Assembly (NCBI RefSeq): GCF_001399685.1
Contig: NZ_JTHN01000084.1
Span: 26,111-90,110 of the forward strand
Origin: Paenibacillus sp. A3
GTDB taxonomy: Bacteria > Bacillota > Bacilli > Paenibacillales > NBRC-103111
Direction of reading: 5' to 3'
DNA length: 64,000 nt
The translations under genes and the position numbers were made by a program. The notes under the pieces are model-generated. The model ran no database searches and had not been told where the DNA came from. It saw nothing but the letters and a program-made list of their open reading frames with translations. Below, one piece after another: positions 16,701 through 24,386 of this stretch (position 1 is its first letter; each line of letters starts with the position of its first letter).

Positions 16701-19370
16701 CATACGAACTATTTCCCGTTTTCCCCGGATATCAAGCTGCTTTATACCGGTTCGCCGGTCTTTGACGCTTCCACGTTTGAAATTTGGGGCACGCTGCTGA
16801 ACGGGGGCCGACTGTTCGTCGTTTCCAAAGACGATCTGATGAACGTCCGCCTGCTGGAGCAGCGGATGAAGGCATGGGGCATCAACGCGTTATGGCTCAG
16901 TGCCGCATTATGCAACCAGTGGACCCAGGAGAACGAAACGATGTTCGCCGGACTCCGTTGGCTGCTCGTAGGCGGGGAAGCGTTATCGCCGAAGCCGATC
17001 AATCGTTTGCGGCTCGCGTATCCGTCGCTGACCATTCTCAACGCCTACGGTCCGACGGAGAACACCACCTTTTCGACGAGCTATCCGATCGAGCGGACTT
17101 TTGAGCGCGACATCCCTATCGGCAAGCCGATCAGCAATACGACCTGTTACATTCTGGACAAAAGGGGACGTATCCAGCCTGTCGGAGCCGTCGGAGAAAT
17201 CTACTTGGGAGGAGACGGCGTCGCGCTCGGCTATTGGAAGCAGGAGGAGCTGACGCGGAAGGCGTTTGTTCCGAATCCGTACGTCTCCGCCGAGGATCGC
17301 GAAAAAGGAAGAAATTTGGTGCTGTACCGGACAGGAGATCGCGGGAGATGGCTTCCGGATGGCAACATCCAGTATATCGGGCGGAGCGACGGCCAGTTGA
17401 AGCTTCGCGGCTTCCGGATCGAACTGGGAGAGATCGAGCACCGCCTTGGCTGCTATCCCGCCGTCAAGCAATGCCTCGTCGTCGCCCGCGAGCTCCATGG
17501 GGAACTGCGGCTGATCGCTTATTATACATCGGAAATCGATGAACAGGATGTTCAAGAAGAACGGCTTCGAGCTTTTATGGCTGACGGCCTGCCTTCGTAC
17601 ATGCTTCCTTTCCGGTACGTTCGGCTGGAGTCGTTTCCGTTAACGGTGAACGGGAAAATCGACCGGGCAAGACTGCCTCTGCCGGAAGCGCGCCGTACCG
17701 GACAGACGTCCGAACCCGGTGCCGCAACCGAGCTGGAACAACGGATGGAGCAGATCTGGCGCACTGTGCTGAAGCTCGATCACATCCGCAAGGATGAAGA
17801 ATTTCACGCGTTGGGAGGCCATTCGCTTCATGCGCTGCGCATCGTCAGCCTGCTGCAAAAGGACGGTTACCCGGTGACAGTCAACCAAATCTTCCGGGAG
17901 CAAACGATCGAACGTTTGGCCCAATCCTTGAGCGGAACGCTTCCGGCTTCGGATTCGGTTTCGATGGCCCGCTCGGATACGGAAATGACGTTGAGACAGC
18001 AGACGTACCCGAATAATGGATTTCCGCTGTCGGCGGTGCAGAGACGTTTTTTCAACCGTGATTTGAAGAACCGCAACATGTTCAACGTGCCTTATCTGGC
18101 TTTGCTCAAGCTGCGGATCACGAAGCCAGAGATGAACCGTGCGCTGCAACTGCTGGTCGATCGGCATGCGGCGCTGCGGCTAACCTTTGCCCGACTCGAT
18201 CACGGGGAATGGTACCAATATGAGCGGGACATCGATATGGACCGGGTGTTTTCCTATGTGGATCTGGGGGAGGCTGCGGCGTCCCATGACACCTTTATCT
18301 CGGACTACTGCTCGAAGCTTCAGCATGAATTTGACATCGGGGAAGGTCCTTTGTGGAAAGCCGTATTGTTTGACCATTATGGCGGCGGAAGCGGGCAGGT
18401 GCTGCTGCTCTTGTTCCATCATCTGATTTTTGACGGGATGTCGATGAACATCTGTCTGGATGAATTCAGACAGCTTCTCTTCACGTGGGCTGATGGGGGG
18501 CTCGACAAGGAAGCGGGAAGCAGCTACCGCGATTGGTGCCTGGCGTTGACGCAATATGCAGCCGGGGGCATACCGGCCGAGGCGGCAGCCTATTGGAGGG
18601 ACGTTGTCGGAGGCGGCAAGTCTTTGCAGGTCGATTGGGAAGCGCAGGAATGGCCGGTTCATCGTCATATGGCGACGATCACCTATGATTTACTGGAAGA
18701 CAACGAGCAGATTGGCCTGTTGAAAGCGTTGGCGGCACAGCGGCAAACCACCCCGCTCGGCGTCCTGCTAGCGGCATTGTCCCGGGCTTGCTTCGACTTG
18801 AAAAAGCAGCCCGACCTGCTGCTGCATCTGATGTCCTACCAGCGCGAGTCCTTTTTGCCGAACGTTGCCATTGACCGCACGATCGGATTTTTTGCCGGGG
18901 CTTATCCCGTACGAATCCGCATCGGGAAGCAGGAGCTTGCGGGCGATACCGAGGCGTTGCTGGAGCATGTCAAGCAGATGCTGCACGATATTCCCAAGGA
19001 AGGCATGGACTATTTTGCTCTGCGGCATATCATCCCGGAGCTTCATCCGGAGGCGGAGCCGCTTATCGATGAAAGCCGCATGCTGTTCCATTATCAATCG
19101 GAGGAAACGGCTTGGCAAGCCGACGATTTCTACGAGCCGTTGACCCTTCCGTACGGAAATACCAACGCGCCGGACAACCCTTCCGCTTATTGGTTAAACA
19201 TGACGGCTTGCTTAAAGCGGGACAGGTTGAGCTTGACTTGTTACTACAGCATGCTGCACTACGAAGAACAAACGATTGTCGGGCTGGTGCGCCGGTTTGC
19301 CGGGAATTTGCGCCATTGCATTGAGGTTCATACGCTCACACCTACGGGAGAAGGGAGTTTCCGGTCATGA
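10794..19370 (+). CDS. Two-module non-ribosomal peptide synthetase
   Basis: Large cytosolic assembly-line enzyme, 2858 residues. Approximate order: 35-245 C-terminal half of a condensation domain lacking HHxxxDG; 265-765 adenylation A1 (YTSGSTGKPKG, NAYGPTE, YKTGD, NGKVDR); 785-825 carrier T1 with GGDSI (Ser near 815); 870-1300 epimerization (HHLVIDGVSW near 997, FNYLGQFD); 1335-1770 condensation (YHILLDGWS, first His replaced by Tyr, catalytic second His near 1470 kept); 1795-2300 A2; 2313-2352 carrier T2 (LGGHSL, Ser near 2344); 2407-2850 terminal condensation/epimerization-like domain (HHLIFDGMS near 2542). No thioesterase. My reading of the ten-residue code is D-A-F-W-L-G-A-T-F-K for A2 (valine-like) and D-A-Y-M-V-A-A-I-I-K for A1 (unassigned). 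Overlaps the next gene by 4 bases. Confidence 0.95.
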   Translation: MTPADGTALNDTLGGSRCCLPLFSNNRGQGEPVGDYVFHKIRLGNRQFKVMTEFVRRHQLCMPTFLTAVWSVLLSHYANQYEVPVLYSVVPDEAGSESYQHYPLFVNIRKEDCLLDLVCRVKTQMDDRKTGGGSWSETLAQQAEGGLSAPGREGYFNVGILEAHGRSLLPTANSEASDRRGMNQPEIALRYRYSLNELECAVQYDGKRFGKTQISRLAGQFRVLLTNVLNDPEKPVLFHPFLTASEGKQFSRWNDTDREYPAHKTVHQWVEEQAARTPEAVALEFRQQRLTYSELNRRANRIARVIVDAYQRKEQDDLPRGMLIPIMMERSADVIPAMLGVMKTGGAYLPVDPQYPEERIRFILEDAQAQIIVTTCQLAAKLKPVISQAGMEAEALICIDEQLAQPCDSDENLNVEVKQDDLAYVIYTSGSTGKPKGALIEHAGLVALIPYLIDRFGLTSETRVLQFASISFDASVYEWIGTLTVGGTLVVLSDEELPPYADISDVLEQKNIHLAMLPPAVLRTMSKRDLPGLRTIVSAGEACTPDIVNDWGKERLFLNAYGPTEVTIICSVGLCRPGKIVTIGQPVYNKRLFVLNPFGQPVPVGVPGELWVGGVGLARGYLNREELTKERFVHKELVMGDGHAPQIERLYKTGDIVKWTPGGELIFIGRSDDQVKIRGYRIELGEIEHRLRQYPGIDQCLVRAWHDGHYQKLAAYYTSAQELEEAELTRHLTSVLPAYMIPSYFCRLEAFPLNTNGKVDRSALPHPNTVWKHSSEKASETGEDEMEKRLLHIWRHLLKRQNIGVNDHFYAVGGDSILAIQTVSMARDHGIIVTPRQVAEHPTVKDLAAVAAWVDGGKEKEQAVDLAGEFGLTPIQHWFFEQRFEEPNYFNQSHMLLLNHCDPARLETALNRLVRLHPELAAQFVRRGHAYVQRYRTDAVVRLASYTIQETNRPDPEIAAICAKWHGQLDYESGTMLRAGLIEGHPDGKIRLFLSVHHLVIDGVSWRILLQELYPLYLGAELPPVPSPFKKWQAAIADYAQKEELRDHISYWSDVLTRSTAFQLPVDCCADNRSSAESAELIATLPPSDTQRLLHRCAHAYHTQINDLLLTAWSLMLSAWSGQGTVAFRLEGHGREHSVSDMNLTRTIGWFTSMFPVCIRLSAETPLGETIKSVKEQLRRIPDRGISFGALRYCHPDEAVRTALTASEPQALFNYLGQFDQTEAGEVNEWLSFTRDAAQDHSSPQNHGTSLLELNCSVVQGQLHLFMKYSRRHYEETTIARLTESFISCLLSIIEHCDGKESEEFTPGDFPLVSVEQLSLDRMVNTYHAQCGLDKIMPLSPLQKGLLFHYLDHPSSDQYFVQTSWKYEGRLDVTRYREAWQRVVAENDCLRTCFVWEALDEPVQCVVQTAEPDWTVEDISSQPADRQQEYFEQWITLDRERRFDLRRPAYRLALIRSGPEEWTVVWSYYHILLDGWSLPLLLNRVHDLYECSLQNIAPPRNPSLPFEPYIRWLMTKERTEAETFWKAYLADVTEPTPLPMEKSGLRFDAHQPIRRQQTETLQLDASFTGRMTAFVQQTQISLNTLVQFAWGKVLQVLHDADITVFGMVVSGRGSDLAKADRITGLLINTLPLVMHWNTEQSVADYVKELHHTIQKLNDYCYVSLNELKDWSSVQDHTLFHSIVAFENYLNDYRQPASGLNMSAMEEREKTNYPLTITITSDGDRIVIKLIYDADRLEQETVRGLTEHLLQALHFAVEHPDSAVGDISLMAEDEYDRIVYDWNRTFTEYPRESSVPELFGEQVRHRPSQTAVIAYDRVVTYERLDQLSRHVGSLLAEDAPVRGKLIGVCLPRSLGFIVSILGILKAGCAYVPIDPDFPAERTRDMIRDAGLDTIITSRSGAESLAETCRGVSLRLICADDFDTVTFMGQEEKGTCPADASDLAYLMYTSGSTGKPKGVMVEHRSIVRLVKHTNYFPFSPDIKLLYTGSPVFDASTFEIWGTLLNGGRLFVVSKDDLMNVRLLEQRMKAWGINALWLSAALCNQWTQENETMFAGLRWLLVGGEALSPKPINRLRLAYPSLTILNAYGPTENTTFSTSYPIERTFERDIPIGKPISNTTCYILDKRGRIQPVGAVGEIYLGGDGVALGYWKQEELTRKAFVPNPYVSAEDREKGRNLVLYRTGDRGRWLPDGNIQYIGRSDGQLKLRGFRIELGEIEHRLGCYPAVKQCLVVARELHGELRLIAYYTSEIDEQDVQEERLRAFMADGLPSYMLPFRYVRLESFPLTVNGKIDRARLPLPEARRTGQTSEPGAATELEQRMEQIWRTVLKLDHIRKDEEFHALGGHSLHALRIVSLLQKDGYPVTVNQIFREQTIERLAQSLSGTLPASDSVSMARSDTEMTLRQQTYPNNGFPLSAVQRRFFNRDLKNRNMFNVPYLALLKLRITKPEMNRALQLLVDRHAALRLTFARLDHGEWYQYERDIDMDRVFSYVDLGEAAASHDTFISDYCSKLQHEFDIGEGPLWKAVLFDHYGGGSGQVLLLLFHHLIFDGMSMNICLDEFRQLLFTWADGGLDKEAGSSYRDWCLALTQYAAGGIPAEAAAYWRDVVGGGKSLQVDWEAQEWPVHRHMATITYDLLEDNEQIGLLKALAAQRQTTPLGVLLAALSRACFDLKKQPDLLLHLMSYQRESFLPNVAIDRTIGFFAGAYPVRIRIGKQELAGDTEALLEHVKQMLHDIPKEGMDYFALRHIIPELHPEAEPLIDESRMLFHYQSEETAWQADDFYEPLTLPYGNTNAPDNPSAYWLNMTACLKRDRLSLTCYYSMLHYEEQTIVGLVRRFAGNLRHCIEVHTLTPTGEGSFRS

Positions 19371-20245
19371 AAATTTATGAATTTTGCCCGTTTTTCAACG
19401 AAAACCGGGTGGCGGAAATCAAATTGAAAGAAGATGCCCGCTGGATCGACGAGCTTCACGTGATCGAAGCCAATAAGACATTCAGCTATGCTGACAAGCC
19501 GAGAAACTTCGATCCTGCTTATCTCGGTCCGAAGGTGATTTACCATTCGCTTCATGCCGACAACGCGTTTCGCAAGCCGGAGCGGCACCAGTTGTATTTT
19601 AACCCGGAAACTTGCCAAGCGGCGAACTTTGACCGCTGGTATTGGCGCTTGCTGAGCTACAACAGCGCATTTCATAACGAAGCGTATCAGAGAAGCCGGT
19701 GCTCCGACATTTTGCGGGAGCGGGTCGAGGATGACGATGTCATCATTCTGGCCGACTTCGACGAGATCATCGACAGCCGAATGGCGGACCGGATTGTCTC
19801 CGAGGTGAAAAGACGTCAAGTCATTACCGTCAAAATGCACTATTCCGTCTTTTTCCTAAATCTATTCTGCCGCTCCAATCACGGTGCTCCTCACTGGAGC
19901 TATCGCGTATTCGCGATGACCGGACGATTTTTCAGAAGCATGCCTTTCTCGGCGGATTATCTAAGGAAGAAAGGGATTGCCGAAGGGCTCTATCCAGACA
20001 TCTACTGCCTGGAGGAATCGGCCGGGTTTCATCATTCGTGGCTGGACTATCGTCAAACCGCACGGCCCAAGCTTCAAGCGTTTGCGGCCAATGTCAAGGA
20101 CAAAAGAATCGTGAACGAGGATTACATCAAGCAGTGTCTGGAGGATAAAAAGCTGTACTATCTCGATACCGAGCTGTACGTCGATAACGAAAAATCGTTT
20201 TTGACCGCGCTGCAGGACATCCAAGCGGCGGATCTATGGTATTGA
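19367..20245 (+). CDS. Glycosyltransferase family 17-like protein
   Basis: A 292-residue protein resembling the GT17 group (beta-1,4-N-acetylglucosaminyltransferase fold). Visible features are the N-terminal MKIYEFCPFFNE and EANKTFSY, the acidic metal/nucleotide-sugar site ILADFDEI near residue 128, and a C-terminal HHSWLDYR region. No signal peptide. The ATG overlaps the NRPS stop as ATGA, with GGGAG upstream, so translation is coupled to the synthetase. That coupling suggests it may glycosylate the peptide product or a carrier-bound intermediate, which is inference. A terminator follows at once. Confidence 0.85.
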   Translation: MKIYEFCPFFNENRVAEIKLKEDARWIDELHVIEANKTFSYADKPRNFDPAYLGPKVIYHSLHADNAFRKPERHQLYFNPETCQAANFDRWYWRLLSYNSAFHNEAYQRSRCSDILRERVEDDDVIILADFDEIIDSRMADRIVSEVKRRQVITVKMHYSVFFLNLFCRSNHGAPHWSYRVFAMTGRFFRSMPFSADYLRKKGIAEGLYPDIYCLEESAGFHHSWLDYRQTARPKLQAFAANVKDKRIVNEDYIKQCLEDKKLYYLDTELYVDNEKSFLTALQDIQAADLWY

Positions 20246-20267
20246 AATCATTGAACAGCAAGCCTAT

Positions 20268-20296
20268 GAACCCGAAGCCTTTCGGGTTCTTTTTTA
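20268..20296 (+). terminator. Terminator of the NRPS-glycosyltransferase operon
   Basis: Arms GAACCCGAA and TTTCGGGTTC around a short loop, followed by a T run. Confidence 0.88.
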
Positions 20297-20314
20297 TAGT
20301 TACAAAAAAAGAAT

Positions 20315-20328
20315 TGACAACGCTTACA
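20315..20328. promoter_or_regulatory. Possible cre / LacI-type operator before the beta-helix gene
   Basis: TGACAACGCTTACA fits the catabolite-response consensus TGWAANCGNTNWCA with one mismatch and overlaps a TTGACA (20314-20319) that could be a -35 box. No clean -10 was found, so the promoter is uncertain. Confidence 0.35.
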
Positions 20329-20480
20329 TTTTAGTGAATGATGGATGTAGAAAACAAACCTGAAACAAACCAGAAGTCTTTACTTGTTTGATGATCTTAA
20401 TGTTTTGTAAACCAATATGGAACCAGAATGAAAAGTTCAAATCGGAAAACGGATATCCGGCGAAAAGGAGCTGTTGAACG

Positions 20481-22796
20481 ATGTTCTACTCAGAAAATGG
20501 AACAAACGGTAAGGCGAACGAAGCGATCAGCAGACGAAAAGTGCTGAAAACCTTGGGAATCGGAGGGGCGATTCTGGCCGGCAGCGCCTTCGGCGGCACG
20601 CGGTTTGCCTCGGCGGAAAGTCTGGAATCGAACGGCAAAGGGGATCGTCAAGTGATATGGGTCGCCAGCGTGGAGGAGCTGACGTCGCTCCCGCCCGGCC
20701 AGCTCAAGGACGGCTTGCATGTGTTCGTTGGCGGCTACTACAAGAGCGGCGACGGGGGAGGCAAGCTGGTTCGCTATATGGCAGGCAGTGCCAAAACCGA
20801 TAACGGCGGCACGGTACACAAGCCGGCGAAAGGTCAAGGCTGCTTTGAAGTGGTGCATAACGGGGTGGGAGATTTTCGCTGGTTCGGCATTTTCGATGCG
20901 AAGACGAATGCGGACGGGGCGCTGGACGCGCTGGTCAACGATCTGTCGATCCGCCGCGTCGAAGCGTACTCGGATCTGAATTTCGTCAAGCGCCATGTGT
21001 TTCACCGCAGCGACATCGAGATTGATTTTCAGGGACACACCGTAACGACCGAGGGGATCGAGCTGAACAAGGTAGACAACCCGTTTGGCGCCGTTATATT
21101 TTTCCAGGGGGTCAAAACCGACATGGTCCACACCGTGACGCTGAGTGAAGAGCTGCCGGAGTACTCGGATATTTTCGAGGTCGCCGATTCGTCTATTTTC
21201 GTGGTAGATAGCTGGTGGCATGCGCAAATCAAGAACAATCCGGGCGGAAACGCGCAGCGTGAGCTCGACTACCTGATCCAAGTAACGGAAATTCTCGATG
21301 CCACCCATGTCCGGTGCAATTATAAGCTCGGCTGGCCGCTGGCGAAGGGACGCCAGTTGACCTACAGGAAGATCAACCCCGTTTTCCGATGCCATGTGCG
21401 GAACATGAGCTTTATCGGTATCCCGGTGCCGCCTAACGGCACGAGCACCCGTCCGTTCCCGACTTGGGACCAGATCGGCTCGAATCCGGTCGCGTACGAA
21501 TTCGCGGTTGAATGCGACGCATCGGGCATCAAGGCGACCAAAGTGTTTTGGCCGGTCGTCATGCGCAGGTACAACACCCATTATGTGACGGAGCGCTGTC
21601 AACTGATGAACCCGGAAGAACGCGATTGGGGCGGTACCGGCTATTTGACGCAGCAGATCAACGTGCTGTACGGCCACGTCAGGGATTGCAACACGAGCAA
21701 TGCCCGTCACTTGAACGATTTTACGTGCGCGGCCTACTGCATGGTTGAGAACTGTCACGGAGATGGCGACGAGTACGGCCCGTTCGTGACACACGGTCAA
21801 TTCGAGCACGATCTGACGTATATCAACAACTCCGGCCTGTTGTCGTTCGCGAACAGCGGCTCGACTTGGGGCGACAGCGCCAAGCGGGTGACCGTCAAGA
21901 AGCATATCGCATCGCGGATCGTCGCGCACAAGCGGCTTACCGACCTGACGCTTGAGGATTGCCATGCCGTCGTGACGTATACGAAGCCCGGCGTGAAAAT
22001 GGCGAATTCAGGCTCGTTCTGGGTCAACATGGACGGGTTGCAGATGAGAGGCTGTACGGCGCAAGAGATGGTAACGATTTCGAAAAGCTCCTCCCGGGGC
22101 ACAAGGAAAAATATGATCGACAGCTGCTCCTTCGGCATGCTGACGGGCTATGAAATCGCCCGTCCGATCCGCTCGGGAACGAACCAAGTCGGTTATATGC
22201 CGTGCAGCGGGGATTTGACGATTCTCAACAGTGAGTTTTACAACGTCGAGGATGTCAATTTGGGGAGCATCGATAAGCTGACCCTTATCAATACTTGGTT
22301 TAAGGGACTGCCACAGGCAGGAGGTACGGTTAAGGTCGGCGCGCGTGAAATCGTCATGCAGGGCGGCGGACTTGTGGATTGCTGCTTCTTGTTCACCGGC
22401 GCATGGGACAAGGTCGGCGACGTCAACAATCCGAAAAATAAACCAGACCAGTGGATCGCAATCGACGGCGGCACGGTATTCAGCGGAACGAACGGCGAGA
22501 AGGCGTTCCTGAAGAGCATCGATCCGACGAACGTCATCACGTGGAATTTCGGAAACTGCAGGAGCGCCGCAGTGGACGCGGACACGGCACATTTCCAGAT
22601 CCAAGGCGGGACGAACAAGCTGAAGGCCGTCGGCGCTCACTTCACGGGCGGTAAGTATGAAGCGGCGGACGGCGCTTTCGGAAGCGGAGGTTACTTCTTC
22701 ATGACATCGTGCCTGGAAGAGAAGGTCAACCGGACGGCGCTGCCGGCGGAAAACGATACGGTAAAACACAGCGCCGGCAACTTTTCGCTTTCTTAA
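20481..22796 (+). CDS. Tat-exported right-handed beta-helix protein
   Basis: A 771-residue protein of unknown activity. The N-terminus carries a twin-arginine signal: SRRKVLK followed by the hydrophobic stretch GIGGAILAGSAFGG and a cut site near FASAES. After about residue 60 the protein resembles pectate-lyase/tail-spike folds: an N-terminal capping segment, then repeating short strands with Asn/Gly turns (for example VRDCNTSNARHLNDFTC, VENCHGDGDEYGPFV, LTLINTWFKG). No catalytic triad could be assigned. Strong AAGGAG 9 bases before ATG. Monocistronic. It could be a polysaccharide-binding or cleaving surface protein. Confidence 0.75.
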   Translation: MFYSENGTNGKANEAISRRKVLKTLGIGGAILAGSAFGGTRFASAESLESNGKGDRQVIWVASVEELTSLPPGQLKDGLHVFVGGYYKSGDGGGKLVRYMAGSAKTDNGGTVHKPAKGQGCFEVVHNGVGDFRWFGIFDAKTNADGALDALVNDLSIRRVEAYSDLNFVKRHVFHRSDIEIDFQGHTVTTEGIELNKVDNPFGAVIFFQGVKTDMVHTVTLSEELPEYSDIFEVADSSIFVVDSWWHAQIKNNPGGNAQRELDYLIQVTEILDATHVRCNYKLGWPLAKGRQLTYRKINPVFRCHVRNMSFIGIPVPPNGTSTRPFPTWDQIGSNPVAYEFAVECDASGIKATKVFWPVVMRRYNTHYVTERCQLMNPEERDWGGTGYLTQQINVLYGHVRDCNTSNARHLNDFTCAAYCMVENCHGDGDEYGPFVTHGQFEHDLTYINNSGLLSFANSGSTWGDSAKRVTVKKHIASRIVAHKRLTDLTLEDCHAVVTYTKPGVKMANSGSFWVNMDGLQMRGCTAQEMVTISKSSSRGTRKNMIDSCSFGMLTGYEIARPIRSGTNQVGYMPCSGDLTILNSEFYNVEDVNLGSIDKLTLINTWFKGLPQAGGTVKVGAREIVMQGGGLVDCCFLFTGAWDKVGDVNNPKNKPDQWIAIDGGTVFSGTNGEKAFLKSIDPTNVITWNFGNCRSAAVDADTAHFQIQGGTNKLKAVGAHFTGGKYEAADGAFGSGGYFFMTSCLEEKVNRTALPAENDTVKHSAGNFSLS

Positions 22797-22804
22797 GCGT
22801 GACG

Positions 22805-22842
22805 GGATTCACGGTATAGCGGCATCGTTATGCCGTGAATCC
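22805..22842 (+). terminator. Hairpin after the beta-helix gene
   Basis: Ten-base perfect arms GGATTCACGG and CCGTGAATCC around an 18-base loop, 8 bases after the stop codon. It lacks a T run, so it may stabilise the 3' end rather than terminate intrinsically. Confidence 0.5.
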
Positions 22843-22850
22843 TTCGTATG

Positions 22851-22881
22851 TTGACATGGAATATTGGGACCTTGTTATAAT
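22851..22881 (+). promoter_or_regulatory. Possible promoter of the GntR fusion gene
   Basis: TTGACA (22851-22856) and TATAAT (22876-22881) separated by 19 bases. Both boxes are perfect but the spacing is long. Confidence 0.5.
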
Positions 22882-22960
22882 AACAACGAATAGAGCGGAT
22901 ACAGGATTCGTCCCTGTTTCCTGTTTTTTACCGTGTATCGGATGGAAATGAGGTCTAAGG

Positions 22961-24343
22961 ATGGTAGAAAGGACAAGTCGCAAAAAGCCCCGTGAGCGGC
23001 TGAGCGAATTCGTCAGCACGCTGCGGGAAGACATATTGACAGGAAAGCGGCCGGTAGGAGACTATTTGCCTTCCGAAAAATCTTTCGCCGCGCAGTTCCA
23101 GTTGAGCAATCAATCGGTGCGAAAAGGGCTGGAGGTTCTCGTTTCGGAGGGACTGATCGAAAAAATACCGCGCGTCGGTACGAAGGTTATCGGTCCTCTG
23201 GACGGGGATTTCGTCACGGTAAAGCTGGGCTTTCACAGCTCCGTCACCGGAGAAGCGGGGATTCATCAGCTGTTGTCCATCTTTCAGGAGGAAAACCCGC
23301 ATATTCGCGTACAAGCCGTGCCTACATCCAGCACCAACTTCAGGTATATCAGCGAGTACTTGTCCGGCGGCATCCTTGATGTGGTCATGATGAACTTTAT
23401 GAATTTTCAGGAATGTGTGGAGAACGGAGCCGAAGGGCTGCTGGAGCCGATGGAACGCAATCCGGATTTGTATTCCTTCCTGTCGGACGCGTTTAAGGTG
23501 AATGGCCGCCAGCTCGTGCAGCCGTTTATTTTTTCTCCGCTCATTCTTTGTTATAACCGGGAGCACTTTCGTGCGGCCCATTTATCCGAACCGGATAGCA
23601 GCTGGCAGTGGAACGATCTGATCGACTATTCGTCGCGGCTTGCCATTTCGGGCGAACGGCTTGGTTTTCATTGCGACTTGTATTCGTCGAACCGCTGGCC
23701 TCTTTTGCTGCTGCAGACCGGAGGAAAGTTCGAGCGGCACGAAGACGGCCGGCTTAAGCTTGCCGGTACGCCGATGATGGACGCGCTTCGCTACTGCGGG
23801 GAGATGAAGCATAGTATTCCCTTACTATCAGAAGGGGTGACGACCGGCGAATCGGAGCTGCTTCTGGCCAAGGGCAAAGCGTCGATGATCATGACCAGTT
23901 ATTTTTATTTGAATTATTTGCTTGGCGAGCAGGTATCCTTTGACATCGCACCTGTACCGCATCTGGGTACGCCGATGACGATGCTGCTGAACATCGGGCT
24001 TGCGATCAATCGTCAGTCGCGCGTCAAAGCCGCCGCCGCCAAGCTGGTGGAATTTTTGACCGGCTACAAAGCTCAGCTTTTCGTTCGGCAGAACACGTAC
24101 AGTCTTCCTGCGAGAAAATCCGCCGCCGAGTGGGTAGGGGAAGAGAAACGGTATCTTCCGTCGCGGTTTTCGCTATTTCGCGAAACGATTCCCGGCTTTC
24201 GATATTTTACGGACTTGGCGGTCAGCGCAAGAGAGCTGTCCGTCATCAATCAGGAGCTCAAGATGTATTGGGCGGGCTTGGAAACCGAGGAGGCAATGTG
24301 CTCCCAAATCGAGGAGCGCCTGGCGGTTGGTTACTCGTCCTAA
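22961..24343 (+). CDS. GntR DNA-binding domain fused to a solute-binding-protein domain
   Basis: A 460-residue predicted one-protein sensor. Residues 1-85 form a GntR winged helix (SEFVSTLREDILTGK, LPSEKSFAAQFQLSNQSVRK, IEKIPRVGTKV). Residues from about 88 to 420 look like a family 1 extracellular solute-binding protein (KLGFHSSVTGEAGIHQLLSI, GILDVVMMNFMNFQE, GKASMIMTSYFYL, FDIAPVPHLG), normally the secreted lipoprotein of sugar ABC importers. There is no signal peptide or lipobox, so the binding domain should be cytosolic and act as an effector-binding module, as periplasmic-binding-like domains do in LacI proteins. The likely ligand is a sugar or oligosaccharide; the target may be the upstream beta-helix gene. 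Both are inference. Confidence 0.85.
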   Translation: MVERTSRKKPRERLSEFVSTLREDILTGKRPVGDYLPSEKSFAAQFQLSNQSVRKGLEVLVSEGLIEKIPRVGTKVIGPLDGDFVTVKLGFHSSVTGEAGIHQLLSIFQEENPHIRVQAVPTSSTNFRYISEYLSGGILDVVMMNFMNFQECVENGAEGLLEPMERNPDLYSFLSDAFKVNGRQLVQPFIFSPLILCYNREHFRAAHLSEPDSSWQWNDLIDYSSRLAISGERLGFHCDLYSSNRWPLLLLQTGGKFERHEDGRLKLAGTPMMDALRYCGEMKHSIPLLSEGVTTGESELLLAKGKASMIMTSYFYLNYLLGEQVSFDIAPVPHLGTPMTMLLNIGLAINRQSRVKAAAAKLVEFLTGYKAQLFVRQNTYSLPARKSAAEWVGEEKRYLPSRFSLFRETIPGFRYFTDLAVSARELSVINQELKMYWAGLETEEAMCSQIEERLAVGYSS

Positions 24344-24355
24344 CAACAAAAAAAA

Positions 24356-24386
24356 CGGAGTCACGCAGGTTTGCGGGCTCCGTTTT
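24356..24386. terminator. Bidirectional terminator between convergent genes
   Basis: Hairpin CGGAG...CTCCG with T runs on both strands. It includes the stop codon of the minus-strand MFS gene. Almost identical to the hairpin at 10621. Confidence 0.85.
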
